Positions 18,817-28,202 of a stretch of 40,144 bases of DNA are shown piece by piece. The translations under genes and the position numbers were made by a program. Source of the DNA: Candidatus Planktophila sp. (GTDB lineage Bacteria > Actinomycetota > Actinomycetes > Nanopelagicales > Nanopelagicaceae); NCBI GenBank assembly GCA_017858325.1, contig JAFMBT010000014.1, positions 1 to 40,144 on the forward strand, read 5' to 3'. The notes under the pieces were generated by a model. The model was not told the origin of the DNA, did no database searches, and worked only from the letters and a program-made list of their open reading frames with translations. How positions within the stretch are numbered: position 1 is the stretch's first letter; every line of letters begins with the position of its first letter.

Positions 18817-21800
18817 TGCCGCGCGACACCTCGATTAAGAGCGTACTGGTAATTGGTTCAGGCCCAATCGTTATCGGACAAGCCTGCGAATTCGATTATT
18901 CAGGAACGCAAGCATGTCGAGTTCTTCGTGCCGAAGGCATACGAGTCATCTTGGTTAACTCAAATCCTGCCACCATCATGACTGATCCAGAATTCGCTGA
19001 CGCAACATACATTGAACCGATCACTCCAGAATTCATTGAGCGAATCATCGCTAAGGAGCGACCAGATGCAATCCTGGCAACCCTGGGTGGGCAGACTGCG
19101 CTCAATGCTGCGATCGGACTCTACGCCGCTGGAACTCTTGAACGCTATGGCGTAAAACTGATTGGCGCAGATGTCGACGCAATTGAACGTGGTGAAAATC
19201 GCGAGATATTCAGAACAATTGTAGAAAAAATTGGAGGTGAATCAGCTCGCTCAGTTATCTGTCACACCATGGATGAAATTCTAGAAGGAGTCAAGATTCT
19301 CGGATATCCGGTTGTCGTACGCCCTTCATTCACGATGGGTGGTCTTGGATCCGGTATCGCCTTCGATGAGGTATCACTTCATCAAATTGCTGGGGCTGGA
19401 TTAAGACACAGTCCCACGTCGGAAGTGTTGCTAGAAGAGTCGATCATTGGATGGAAAGAGTATGAATTGGAAGTAATGCGCGATGCGACAGATAATGTTG
19501 TAATCGTCTGTTCGATTGAAAATATAGATCCGATGGGAGTTCATACAGGTGATTCAATTACTGTAGCACCAGCGCTTACGCTGACAGATGTTGAGTATCA
19601 ACGCCTGAGAGATCTCTCGATGGCGATTATTCGCGAAGTTGGGGTCGCAACCGGTGGATGTAATATCCAATTTGCAGTCAATCCAGTGAATGGCCGCATA
19701 ATCGTTATCGAAATGAATCCACGAGTTTCGCGATCAAGTGCCCTAGCATCTAAGGCGACTGGTTTTCCTATTGCAAAGATTGCTACAAAGTTAGCAATCG
19801 GATATACCCTCGATGAAATCGAAAATGACATCACCAAGGTAACACCCGCCTCGTTCGAGCCGACGCTTGATTATGTTGTTGTGAAGGCTCCACGGTTTGC
19901 CTTTGAGAAATTTCCTGATGCAGATCCACGCCTGACAACAACGATGAAGAGCGTTGGGGAGGCTATGGCAATCGGTAGATCATTCCCTGAGGCGCTGATG
20001 AAAGCTCTTCGTTCTCTCGAACGCAAGGAAGCGATCTTTACTTTCCCACTAGAGATTTCAGAGCAACGAGTGTCAAGTATGCTGACTCAGATTGGAACAC
20101 CTACAGAGTACCGACTTCAACAGGTGCAGCAAGTCCTTTGGGCGGGAATCAGTATTGAAGAGGTCTTCAGTAGGACGAAGATCGATCCTTGGTTTCTTAC
20201 TCAGATCCAATTAATCAACGATGCGGCGCGCGTGATCGCACAGCCTGGAGAACTCACTAGCGAGCTCATCCGAACGGCTAAGCAATGGGGTTTTTCCGAT
20301 GCTCAGATTGCTACCCTGCGAAGTTTGAGCGAAGATGATGTTCGCAAAACTAGGACTCATCTAGGTGTTCGGCCTGTCTATAAAACTGTCGATACGTGTG
20401 CGGCAGAGTTTGAAGCTTTTACGCCTTACTACTACTCCAGTTATGAAGAAGAGACAGAGGTGAAACCACGAAGTAAACCAGCAGTGATCATCCTCGGTAG
20501 CGGCCCTAACCGCATAGGACAAGGTATTGAATTCGATTATTCCTGTGTCCATGCCTCCTTCACCTTACGTGAAGCGGGGTACGAAACTATCATGATCAAC
20601 TGCAACCCCGAGACCGTCTCCACTGATTACGACACAAGCGATCGGCTCTATTTTGAACCGTTAACTTTAGAAGATGTACTTGAGATTGTGCATGCGGAAT
20701 CTCAGGCAGGACCGGTGTTAGGAGTGATCACTCAGCTTGGCGGCCAAACTCCACTCGGACTTGCCGCCGGATTAAAAAATGCGGGAGTAACGATCCTAGG
20801 TACCAGTCCAGAAGCCATAAATCTTGCCGAAGAGAGAGGCGCTTTCGGTGATGTCCTTGCAGCCGTTGGACTCACTGCCCCCGAATTCGGAATGGCTTCG
20901 TCGCAGATGCAAGCGGTCGAGATTGCTAAGAGGATCGGATACCCCGTTCTCGTACGCCCATCATTTGTTCTCGGTGGTCGGGGTATGGAGATTGTCTACG
21001 ATGACGAGGCTCTTTCATCCTTTATTTCCCGCGCGACCGACATTACTCCGGACCATCCTGTCTTAGTGGATAGATTCCTTGATAGCGCTATAGAGATAGA
21101 TGTTGACGCACTCTATGATGGAAATGAGCTTTTCCTCGGTGGAGTAATGGAGCATATTGAAGAGGCTGGTATTCACTCTGGTGATAGCGCATGCGTTCTA
21201 CCTGCGATGACGATTTCAGACCTGCAGTCGCAGGCGATTCGAGAGGCTACCGTCAAGATTGCCGAGGGAGTAGGTGTAAGAGGCTTAATTAATATTCAAT
21301 TCGCACTCGCGGCTGAGCAGTTATATGTCTTAGAAGCTAATCCACGCGCATCACGAACAGTCCCATTTGTTTCGAAGGCAACTGGAGTCCCTCTCGCCAA
21401 GGCGGCGGCTCGTATTTCCGTGGGAGTGCCAATTGCGCAATTGCGTGGAGATGGAACTCTTCCGGCTTTCGGAGATGGAGTCGCTAAGGGAGTGTCAGTT
21501 AAAGAAGCGGTACTTCCATGGAATAGATTTAGACGCTCAGACGGTCGAGGTGTCGACGCTGTTCTAGGACCAGAGATGAGATCTACCGGCGAAGTGATGG
21601 GAATTTCTTCAACCTTTGGCGCAAGTTATGCTAAAAGTCAGATTAGCGCCTTTGGCTCGCTACCTAAGAGTGGTTCTGTCTTCATCTCATTGGCAGATAA
21701 GGATAAAGAGGCGGGAGCCTCTGCCGCTTCAACCCTTTCATCCCTTGGCTTCAGGCTCTTCGCTACCGTAGGAACAGCTGACTTTCTTGATGCTCGTGGG

Positions 21801-22085
21801 GTAAGAACTGCTCGCGTACGTAAAGCTTCTGAAGGCATCGGACCGTATGGAGAGAAGACGATTGTTGACCTTCTCAACAGTGGCGAAATCAACCTGGTGA
21901 TAAATACGCCTGTAGGTCGCGGCACTCGCGCCGATGGTTGGGCTATTCGAACAGCTGCAATTCAACGTTCGATTCCGTGCATCACAACAACAGCAGGATT
22001 TAACGCAGCGGTTGCAGGAATAAAGGTTCTACAATCTGGCGATCTTGATGTTCGTCCAATTCAGGATTGGTTGAAAGACGTATGA
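18816..22085 (+). CDS. carB: Carbamoyl-phosphate synthase large subunit
   Basis: This 1089-residue synthase has the expected two homologous ATP-grasp halves. The first starts with [20 protein letters not shown] and the second with [20 protein letters not shown] (about residue 555), and each has an EVSxxP/NPRxSR-type metal site ([22 protein letters not shown]). The C-terminal 130 residues are the MGS-like allosteric domain, where UMP and ornithine bind in E. coli. It overlaps pyrK by 4 nt. Confidence 0.97.
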   Translation: MPRDTSIKSVLVIGSGPIVIGQACEFDYSGTQACRVLRAEGIRVILVNSNPATIMTDPEFADATYIEPITPEFIERIIAKERPDAILATLGGQTALNAAIGLYAAGTLERYGVKLIGADVDAIERGENREIFRTIVEKIGGESARSVICHTMDEILEGVKILGYPVVVRPSFTMGGLGSGIAFDEVSLHQIAGAGLRHSPTSEVLLEESIIGWKEYELEVMRDATDNVVIVCSIENIDPMGVHTGDSITVAPALTLTDVEYQRLRDLSMAIIREVGVATGGCNIQFAVNPVNGRIIVIEMNPRVSRSSALASKATGFPIAKIATKLAIGYTLDEIENDITKVTPASFEPTLDYVVVKAPRFAFEKFPDADPRLTTTMKSVGEAMAIGRSFPEALMKALRSLERKEAIFTFPLEISEQRVSSMLTQIGTPTEYRLQQVQQVLWAGISIEEVFSRTKIDPWFLTQIQLINDAARVIAQPGELTSELIRTAKQWGFSDAQIATLRSLSEDDVRKTRTHLGVRPVYKTVDTCAAEFEAFTPYYYSSYEEETEVKPRSKPAVIILGSGPNRIGQGIEFDYSCVHASFTLREAGYETIMINCNPETVSTDYDTSDRLYFEPLTLEDVLEIVHAESQAGPVLGVITQLGGQTPLGLAAGLKNAGVTILGTSPEAINLAEERGAFGDVLAAVGLTAPEFGMASSQMQAVEIAKRIGYPVLVRPSFVLGGRGMEIVYDDEALSSFISRATDITPDHPVLVDRFLDSAIEIDVDALYDGNELFLGGVMEHIEEAGIHSGDSACVLPAMTISDLQSQAIREATVKIAEGVGVRGLINIQFALAAEQLYVLEANPRASRTVPFVSKATGVPLAKAAARISVGVPIAQLRGDGTLPAFGDGVAKGVSVKEAVLPWNRFRRSDGRGVDAVLGPEMRSTGEVMGISSTFGASYAKSQISAFGSLPKSGSVFISLADKDKEAGASAASTLSSLGFRLFATVGTADFLDARGVRTARVRKASEGIGPYGEKTIVDLLNSGEINLVINTPVGRGTRADGWAIRTAAIQRSIPCITTTAGFNAAVAGIKVLQSGDLDVRPIQDWLKDV

Positions 22086-22933
22086 GCACCATCAATAAGA
22101 GCGCTACCCAGATTTCATCAACGATTCTGAGCAATAAACGCATAGGTGCCTATCATCAAATTTTACTATCGATAGGTGATCTTGCATCACTGTGTCGTCC
22201 TGGGAATTTCGTCGCTATTGCGGTAGGGGATGAATCATCAAAGATGATCCTTCGTCGCGCCTTTGCGATCTCTCGTATCACCCATGGCAGCGCCTCAGGT
22301 GGGGCGATGGAATTGATTGTTGCGCCCCACGGATCTGGCTCACGTTGGATCTGCGCACAGCCAGAAGGTAGCGATATAGATATAGTCGCACCCCTTGGAA
22401 AGGCTTTTGGAATTCCTACTTCGCCGGTGAACGCTCTTCTTGTGGGTGGTGGATATGGTTCCGCCCCGCTTTTTGGCCTAGCCGAAGTTCTCAAAGCACG
22501 GGGATGTCGTGTCGATATGCTCCTCGGAGCTAGTACCGGATCAAAGATTTATGCACCGCTTGAGGGAAAGCGCAGCGCATCAACACTGAAGATCTATACA
22601 GAAGATGGCTCTATGGGTGAACGTGGTCGTGTCACTGCGCCAATCTCTGCTCTTATTCAACGGGGAACTATAGATGTGATTTATTCTTGTGGCCCAATGT
22701 CTATGTTGCGAGCAATCTCTGATCTAACAGAAGGTACTGATGTGGTTCACCAATGCGCAGTGGAAGAGTCAATGGCATGCGGAATTGGGATTTGCATGAC
22801 TTGTGTTCTGCCGGTTAAGGGTGAGGATGGGACTATTTCGATGCTCAGATCTTGTATCGATGGCCCTGTAATGGATTCGAGCACAGTTGCATGGGATCTT
22901 GTAGGAAAAACACCACCCGCGGTAACTCTATGA
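22082..22933 (+). CDS. pyrK: Dihydroorotate dehydrogenase electron-transfer subunit PyrK
   Basis: This 283-residue flavoprotein iron-sulfur subunit contains an N-terminal ferredoxin-reductase-type FAD domain (RRAFAISR), an NAD-binding domain ([17 protein letters not shown]) and a [2Fe-2S] ligand set C233-x4-C238-x2-C241-x16-C258. It passes electrons from the PyrDB FMN to NAD+. ATG 22082 overlaps the carB stop; the frame extends upstream to 22067, inside carB. It overlaps pyrD by 4 nt. The class 1B PyrK-PyrD pair is not the membrane quinone enzyme (class 2) typical of Streptomyces and mycobacteria. Confidence 0.93.
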   Translation: MSTINKSATQISSTILSNKRIGAYHQILLSIGDLASLCRPGNFVAIAVGDESSKMILRRAFAISRITHGSASGGAMELIVAPHGSGSRWICAQPEGSDIDIVAPLGKAFGIPTSPVNALLVGGGYGSAPLFGLAEVLKARGCRVDMLLGASTGSKIYAPLEGKRSASTLKIYTEDGSMGERGRVTAPISALIQRGTIDVIYSCGPMSMLRAISDLTEGTDVVHQCAVEESMACGIGICMTCVLPVKGEDGTISMLRSCIDGPVMDSSTVAWDLVGKTPPAVTL

Positions 22934-23886
22934 AAATTGATTACGAAGGTTTCGACTTCTCCACATCTTTAGCAGACGCATCTTTTCCTTCACCTATTTT
23001 CACGGCAAGTGGTTGTGCAAGTTCAGGTAAAGAGCTTGCACAGTTCTTTGACCTCAGTGAGATAGGTGCAGTTGTCACTAAATCAGTGATGAATAAACCA
23101 CGCCATGGACGGCCAACGCCACGAATGGCAGAAACACCCTCTGGAATGCTTAATTCGATCGGACTACAAGGTCCAGGGATCGATTATTTTTTAGCCAATG
23201 ATGTCCCATGGTTGTTAAACAAGGGCTCACGGGTCATAGTCTCGATCGCAGGAGAAACAATTGATGAGTACTCAGTTTTAGCACGCAAGATTCGCGCCGT
23301 TCAAGGAATCAGCGCAATCGAAGTAAACATCTCCTGCCCCAATGTTGAAAATCGTGGCATGGTTTTTGCGTGTCAGACAGACACAGCGGCTCGTGCTATT
23401 GATGGTGTCCGTAAAATTATTGGTGGAGAAATTCCAATCATTGCAAAACTCACACCAGATGTCACTGACATCACAAGTATCGCGTCATCGGTAGTCGATG
23501 CTGGAGCCGATGCTTTAGCGTTAATCAATACAGTTCTTGGAATGGTGATCAATCTCGATACTATGAGGCCACATCTTGGCGGAAAAACTGGCGGTCTCTC
23601 TGGTCCTGCGATAAGGCCGGTGGCTGTTCGTGCTATCTATCAAGTACATAGCGCAATGCCACAGGTTCCGATTCTTGGAATGGGTGGCGTTGCGTCAGGG
23701 CGAGACGCACTCGAACTTATCCTTGCTGGTGCTTCAGGTATCTCAGTTGGCACCGCTAGCTTCGGAGATCCGTCGGCAATCCCACGAATTCAACGCGAAC
23801 TCCATTCTCTTTTGCTGGCGCGTGGTTTTAAATCTCTTCGGGAGGCGGTTGGTTATGCCCATCGTAGTATTGAGGAAGGAAGCTAA
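22930..23886 (+). CDS. pyrD: Dihydroorotate dehydrogenase, class 1B catalytic subunit
   Basis: This 318-residue TIM-barrel FMN enzyme oxidises dihydroorotate to orotate. The active-site base is the cysteine of EVNISCPNVENRG (Cys136), which marks class 1; class 2 enzymes have a serine there. LINTVLGM, GGLSGPAIRP and GMGGVASGRDA flavin/phosphate loops are present, and there is no N-terminal membrane helix. The partner pyrK lies immediately upstream, so this is the NAD-linked 1B form. ATG 22930 overlaps the pyrK stop, and pyrF starts at the stop codon. Confidence 0.95.
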   Translation: MKIDYEGFDFSTSLADASFPSPIFTASGCASSGKELAQFFDLSEIGAVVTKSVMNKPRHGRPTPRMAETPSGMLNSIGLQGPGIDYFLANDVPWLLNKGSRVIVSIAGETIDEYSVLARKIRAVQGISAIEVNISCPNVENRGMVFACQTDTAARAIDGVRKIIGGEIPIIAKLTPDVTDITSIASSVVDAGADALALINTVLGMVINLDTMRPHLGGKTGGLSGPAIRPVAVRAIYQVHSAMPQVPILGMGGVASGRDALELILAGASGISVGTASFGDPSAIPRIQRELHSLLLARGFKSLREAVGYAHRSIEEGS

Positions 23887-24587
23887 TGACCTCACCGATC
23901 ATTCTCGCAGTTGATACTCCTGATATCGAGCTTGCCAAACGTTGGATATCGGCAACCCGTGAAAGCATAGATGTCTTCAAGTTAGGTCTTGAGTTTTATC
24001 TCAGCCATGGTTTTGGAGGCATTTCTGCAATTCAAAGGGAGACAGGTGCGGAGATCTTTCTCGACCTTAAGCTTCACGATATTCCACATACTGTTTCTAA
24101 GGCGGTAACCGTTGTTAGCGCACTAGAGCCACGTTTCTTAACCGTGCATGCAAGCGGGGGAGAGGCGATGATCTCGGCGGCGGTAAAGGCAGTTTCATCG
24201 ACCTCAATTACAGCGGTCACCATCCTCACCTCTCTCTCACAAGATGATCTCTCTGAAATCGGATTTCAAGGAACCGCTCTGAGTGCTGCCCAAGCGTTGG
24301 CAAACCTCGCGGTAAAGGCAGGAGCAACATCATTAGTCTGTTCACCCCATGAAATTTCTGGAATCCGAAAAAACGTTGGTGACGGGGTAACTATTATTAC
24401 TCCAGGTGTCCGACCAGCAGATGAGATATCAGCTGATGACCAGAAACGTACAATGACTCCATCAGAGGCCATTTCTCTCGGTGCTAATTTCATAGTTATT
24501 GGCCGCCCCATTACCTCACGTTGGGCTAAAGGCTCAGAGCAGATGGCCGAGCGTGCAGCCCAGATCCTTGACTCAGTTCAACGCTAG
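23886..24587 (+). CDS. pyrF: Orotidine-5'-phosphate decarboxylase
   Basis: This 233-residue TIM-barrel enzyme makes UMP from OMP. The catalytic Asp60-x-Lys62-x-x-Asp65 array is in FLDLKLHDIPHTV. The GVRP phosphate loop and IGRPITS are near the C-terminus. This is the short, E. coli/Bacillus-type form; mycobacteria and Streptomyces have the longer type. ATG 23886 overlaps the pyrD stop (TAATG). It is the last gene of the pyr operon, and only 25 nt separate it from the mihF-gmk start. Confidence 0.95.
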   Translation: MTSPIILAVDTPDIELAKRWISATRESIDVFKLGLEFYLSHGFGGISAIQRETGAEIFLDLKLHDIPHTVSKAVTVVSALEPRFLTVHASGGEAMISAAVKAVSSTSITAVTILTSLSQDDLSEIGFQGTALSAAQALANLAVKAGATSLVCSPHEISGIRKNVGDGVTIITPGVRPADEISADDQKRTMTPSEAISLGANFIVIGRPITSRWAKGSEQMAERAAQILDSVQR

Positions 24588-24600
24588 GGCTGGCTTTCGC

Positions 24601-24606
24601 TAGATT
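24601..24606 (+). promoter_or_regulatory. -10-like TAGATT, candidate leaderless promoter of mihF-gmk
   Basis: TAGATT is followed by exactly 6 nt (AAGCAT) and then ATG 24613. There is no purine-rich ribosome site in the 25 nt gap. A TTGACT at 24568-24573 is too far away (27 nt) to be its -35. Confidence 0.6.
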
Positions 24607-24612
24607 AAGCAT

Positions 24613-25497
24613 ATGAGGCGACCACCAATACTGACGGCAGAAGAACGAAATGCCGCGTTGGAAAAGGCGAGGAGTTCACGATCTCGACGGTCTGCAATAA
24701 AAGCTGACGTTCGTGCAGGCAACCTGTCAATGCACGATGTTATCGAATTAGTCAGAACCGACGATGCAATCGCAAAGATGCGAGTAGTTGAGCTGCTTGA
24801 GTCATTTACAGGTGTGGGCAAGGTACGGGCTATCGCGATCTTAGATAGACTCGGGATTTCTAAAACTCGTCGATTGCAAGGGCTTGGAACTCATCAGCGC
24901 GATGCGTTAATAAAAGAGTTTGCAATTCCACGAGTTAACCTTGATGTAGGGTCACTAATCGTTCTATCTGGTCCTGGCGGAGTTGGTAAAAGCACAGTTT
25001 CCAAAGAGATTCGAAAGAGGAACGATTTTTGGGTGAGCGTCTCGGCAACAACGAGAGCTCCTCGAGGAAATGAAGTACATGGTGTTGACTATATTTTCAT
25101 GAGTGATGAAGAATTCGATCGAGGTATCGCAAATGGTTTTTTTCTCGAATGGGCGCATTTTGCTGGTGCGCGATATGGAACTCCTCGCCAGCACGTGATA
25201 GATGCCCTGCACGAGGGTAAGGACGTGCTTCTCGAAATTGAAATAAAAGGAGCAAAGCAAGTAAAGGAGAGTTGGGCTCACTCCATACTCGTTTTCCTTG
25301 AACCACCAACCTGGGAAGATTTGGTCTCTCGTCTTGAAGGCAGGGCTACCGATAACCCAGAGCGTAGGGCAGAGCGTTTGGCGTTGGCCCAAGATGAGAT
25401 GGCTCAGGCACCATTTTTCGACCATATCCTGATCAATGACGAGGTCGAGAAGGTCGTCGCGAGCCTGATAAGATTGGTTCATTCGCAGCGTTCATGA
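24613..25497 (+). CDS. gmk: Fusion protein: MihF (actinobacterial IHF) + guanylate kinase
   Basis: One 294-residue frame contains two proteins that are usually separate neighbours. Residues 1-104 are MihF, with the GVGKVRAIAILDRLGI helix-two-turn-helix and the RRLQGLGTHQRDALIKEF end that normally ends MihF. Residues 105-114 form a short linker (IPRVNLDVGS). Residues 115-294 are a complete guanylate kinase: P-loop GPGGVGKST (120-128), SVSATTRAPRGNEVHGVDY, EWAHFAGARYGTP, DVLLEIEIKGAKQV and the lid GRATDNPERRAERL. No ATG, GTG or TTG codon lies between residue 97 and the P-loop, so Gmk has no separate start. It makes GDP from GMP; MihF binds and bends DNA. rpoZ follows. Confidence 0.9.
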   Translation: MRRPPILTAEERNAALEKARSSRSRRSAIKADVRAGNLSMHDVIELVRTDDAIAKMRVVELLESFTGVGKVRAIAILDRLGISKTRRLQGLGTHQRDALIKEFAIPRVNLDVGSLIVLSGPGGVGKSTVSKEIRKRNDFWVSVSATTRAPRGNEVHGVDYIFMSDEEFDRGIANGFFLEWAHFAGARYGTPRQHVIDALHEGKDVLLEIEIKGAKQVKESWAHSILVFLEPPTWEDLVSRLEGRATDNPERRAERLALAQDEMAQAPFFDHILINDEVEKVVASLIRLVHSQRS

Positions 25498-25533
25498 AAG
25501 TGAATGCGTGCATCAATAGCGTAAGGGGCGATA

Positions 25534-25785
25534 ATGGACGGTATTACTAATCCACCAATTGACGAACTTCTCGATAAGAGTGGTTCAAAGTACAGCCTTG
25601 TTCTCTATGCTGCTAAGCGCGCACGACAGATCAATGCCTATTACTCACAATTGGGTGAAGGTTTACTTGAGTACGTTGGACCGCTGGTTGAAACGCATGT
25701 CCACGAAAAGCCGCTCTCGATCGCACTTCGCGAGATCAATGAGGGATTGTTGACAATCGAGAACCTTGACCCTGCCGTCAAGTAA
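25534..25785 (+). CDS. rpoZ: RNA polymerase omega subunit
   Basis: This 83-residue protein contains the core omega block [21 protein letters not shown] and the beta-prime-contacting N-terminus, plus a [18 protein letters not shown] tail seen in actinobacterial omega. It assists assembly of RNA polymerase. ATG 25534 is set by AAGGGG at 25523-25528, 5 nt upstream. It follows mihF-gmk by 36 nt; the gmk-rpoZ-coaBC-metK order is conserved in actinobacteria. Confidence 0.94.
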   Translation: MDGITNPPIDELLDKSGSKYSLVLYAAKRARQINAYYSQLGEGLLEYVGPLVETHVHEKPLSIALREINEGLLTIENLDPAVK

Positions 25786-25804
25786 CTCTTAGAACAAGAA
25801 TCCC

Positions 25805-26995
25805 GTGTCTGCCCGCGAAGTTGTTCTCGGCATAGGCGGTGGAATAGCGGCCTATAAATCCTGTGAACTTCTCCGTCGTTTGCAAGATGCTGGATTTGGC
25901 GTCACAGTCATTCCAACTCCTTCGAGTCTGCACTTTGTTGGCAAGGCTACGTGGGAAGCGCTATCCGGCAGAGCTGTCACAACAACAGTCTGGGAACGAG
26001 TTGATGAAGTTCGCCATGTGCATCTAGCTAAGGTGAGCGAGTTCAACATTATTGCTCCAGCAACAGCTGACTTAATTGCAAGAATTGCGCACGGTCGTGC
26101 AGATGATCTACTGACTAACACTCTTCTGGCAAGCAAAGCACCGACGCTTATTGTTCCAGCAATGCATCCGACAATGTGGGCGAATAAAGCGACACAGTCA
26201 AATGTCTCACTCTTGCGCGATCGTGGTTATGTGGTGATGGAACCCGATCACGGACGACTTACTGGAAGTGATATCGGTGTCGGGCGTTTCCCTGAGACAA
26301 GTCGCATTGTTGCCACCTTCAAAGAGATGACAGATAAGGCCAATGATCTCTCTGGCATTAAAGTCCTCGTCACCGCGGGTGGAACTCGTGAAATGATTGA
26401 TCCGATTCGTTTCATCGGAAATAACTCATCAGGACGCCAAGGTTTTGCAATAGCTAAAGCGGCCATGAGGCGCGGTGCCGAAGTTACTCTAGTTCTTGCA
26501 AATAGTATCCTGCCAGATCTTCCTGGTATCACTACGGTCAGAGTCACCTCGGCAGATCAAATGTTTGCCGAGGTGCATTCTCGCTTTGCTTTATGTGATG
26601 TTATTGCAATGAGCGCTGCGGTAGCAGATGCAAGGCCTGCGCAATATAGCGATAGCAAAATTAAGAAAGGTTCACTCTCATCCATTGAGCTGACCGCCAA
26701 CAAGGACATTATTGCTACCGTTGCCAAAGATAAGAAGAATCAGGTCGTTATTGCATTTGCAGCTGAAACAAATCTTGATATCGAAGAGGGAGAGAGAAAA
26801 TTATTGGCTAAAAGTGCCGACATTCTTTTCCTCAATGATGTATCAGGTAGCGAGATCTTTGGATCAGATGAGACACAAGGAGTCATCTTAACCTCACAAG
26901 TTTCACAGTCCATCGAAAGGGTGATGGTTGATAGAATTTCGAAAGACACGCTCGCCGATCTACTTCTCGATCAGGCCTTGAATAAGTTAGGTTAG
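25805..26995 (+). CDS. coaBC: Bifunctional phosphopantothenoylcysteine decarboxylase/synthetase
   Basis: This 396-residue protein makes 4'-phosphopantetheine from 4'-phosphopantothenate, cysteine and CTP. The N-terminal CoaC flavodomain has [10 protein letters not shown], the active His in VRHVHLAK and PAMHPTMW. The C-terminal CoaB domain has [22 protein letters not shown] and KIKKG. Where E. coli has PAMN and an ACG flap cysteine, this protein has PAMH and [12 protein letters not shown], a pattern I remember from actinobacterial CoaBC. The start is GTG 25805, with no strong ribosome site or -10 in the leaderless position. Confidence 0.94.
   Translation: MSAREVVLGIGGGIAAYKSCELLRRLQDAGFGVTVIPTPSSLHFVGKATWEALSGRAVTTTVWERVDEVRHVHLAKVSEFNIIAPATADLIARIAHGRADDLLTNTLLASKAPTLIVPAMHPTMWANKATQSNVSLLRDRGYVVMEPDHGRLTGSDIGVGRFPETSRIVATFKEMTDKANDLSGIKVLVTAGGTREMIDPIRFIGNNSSGRQGFAIAKAAMRRGAEVTLVLANSILPDLPGITTVRVTSADQMFAEVHSRFALCDVIAMSAAVADARPAQYSDSKIKKGSLSSIELTANKDIIATVAKDKKNQVVIAFAAETNLDIEEGERKLLAKSADILFLNDVSGSEIFGSDETQGVILTSQVSQSIERVMVDRISKDTLADLLLDQALNKLG
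26988..26993 (+). promoter_or_regulatory. -10-like TAGGTT, candidate leaderless promoter of metK
   Basis: TAGGTT overlaps the end of coaBC, including the first base of its TAG stop, and is followed by 6 nt (AGGGCA) before ATG 27000. The TAGGG bases could alternatively be a very close, weak ribosome site. Confidence 0.4.
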
Positions 26996-26999
26996 GGCA

Positions 27000-28187
27000 A
27001 TGTCAAAACGCCTGTTCACATCAGAATCAGTAACTGAAGGCCATCCGGATAAGATCGCAGATCAAATCTCGGATGCGATCCTAGATTCGTTACTCTCTCA
27101 GGACGCAAAGAGTCGTGTCGCCGTGGAAACCCTGATCACCACTGGTCAAGTTCATGTTGCAGGTGAAGTGACAACTAACGGGTATGCAGATGTGATGGGA
27201 ATTGTTCGCGATACTGTTATTGAAATCGGATACGACTCAAGTGTCAAAGGCTTTGACGGAAACAGTTGTGGTGTCTCTATCTCTATCGGCCAGCAGTCTC
27301 AAGATATTGCACAGGGCGTCAATGATGCCTTTGAACATCGCGTTGATTCAGCGATCGATCCGCTCGATCTTCAGGGTGCCGGTGATCAGGGTCTGATGTT
27401 TGGCTATGCCTGCGATGACACAAAAGAACTCATGCCACTTCCGATTTATATGGCACATCAACTTGCCCAGCAACTCACAGCGGTTCGAAAGAGTGGAGCA
27501 CTTGGTTACCTTCGCCCCGATGGAAAGACTCAGGTCACTATCGAGTATGACGGGGATAAGGCGATGGCAATCGACACTGTCGTTATCTCAAGCCAGCACG
27601 CTGAAGAGGTAGATGTAATTGCAAAGCTCACTCCAGAAATTATCGAGCTTGTGATCAAGCCTGTCCTTTCAAAGATAGATCTTCCTCAGAGGAATGTGCG
27701 CACTCTGATTAATCCAACTGGGCGTTTCGTAATTGGCGGACCTATGGGAGATGCTGGTTTAACTGGTCGAAAAATTATCGTTGATACCTACGGCGGTATG
27801 GCACGACATGGTGGAGGTGCATTTAGTGGAAAAGATCCATCCAAGGTTGACCGTTCAGCGGCTTATGCGATGCGTTGGGTAGCAAAAAATGTCGTTGCCG
27901 CAGGATTAGCGCGTCGTTGTGAGGTACAAGTCGCCTACGCAATCGGTAAGGCACAACCGGTTGGAGTATTCGTTGAAACATTCGGTACCGAGACGGTTCC
28001 AGTATCAAAAATACAAGAAGCCGTTCTCTCCGTGTTTGATCTACGACCAGCTGCGATCATTGCTGAACTTAATCTTCTACGCCCGATCTATTCCGCTACG
28101 GCGGCCTACGGTCACTTTGGTAGAGAACTTCCGAATTTCACGTGGGAGAGAACTGATCGCGTAGACGCTCTCCGCGCGGCGATCTAA
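27000..28187 (+). CDS. metK: S-adenosylmethionine synthase
   Basis: This 395-residue enzyme forms SAM from methionine and ATP. Its signatures are [16 protein letters not shown], the hexapeptide-like [12 protein letters not shown] (Mg/K site), [18 protein letters not shown], and [16 protein letters not shown]. The length is standard. It begins 4 nt after the coaBC stop. No SAM riboswitch is possible in that gap. Confidence 0.97.
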   Translation: MSKRLFTSESVTEGHPDKIADQISDAILDSLLSQDAKSRVAVETLITTGQVHVAGEVTTNGYADVMGIVRDTVIEIGYDSSVKGFDGNSCGVSISIGQQSQDIAQGVNDAFEHRVDSAIDPLDLQGAGDQGLMFGYACDDTKELMPLPIYMAHQLAQQLTAVRKSGALGYLRPDGKTQVTIEYDGDKAMAIDTVVISSQHAEEVDVIAKLTPEIIELVIKPVLSKIDLPQRNVRTLINPTGRFVIGGPMGDAGLTGRKIIVDTYGGMARHGGGAFSGKDPSKVDRSAAYAMRWVAKNVVAAGLARRCEVQVAYAIGKAQPVGVFVETFGTETVPVSKIQEAVLSVFDLRPAAIIAELNLLRPIYSATAAYGHFGRELPNFTWERTDRVDALRAAI

Positions 28188-28202
28188 CGCAGAACTTCAA
28201 CG

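Noticed and set aside
24964-25482. 172-codon minus-strand open frame inside the Gmk half of the fusion
   Set aside because: It is antisense to a conserved kinase domain and its composition is unlike a real protein.
26988-26999. SAM riboswitch upstream of metK
   Set aside because: Only 4 nt separate metK from coaBC, which leaves no room for one.
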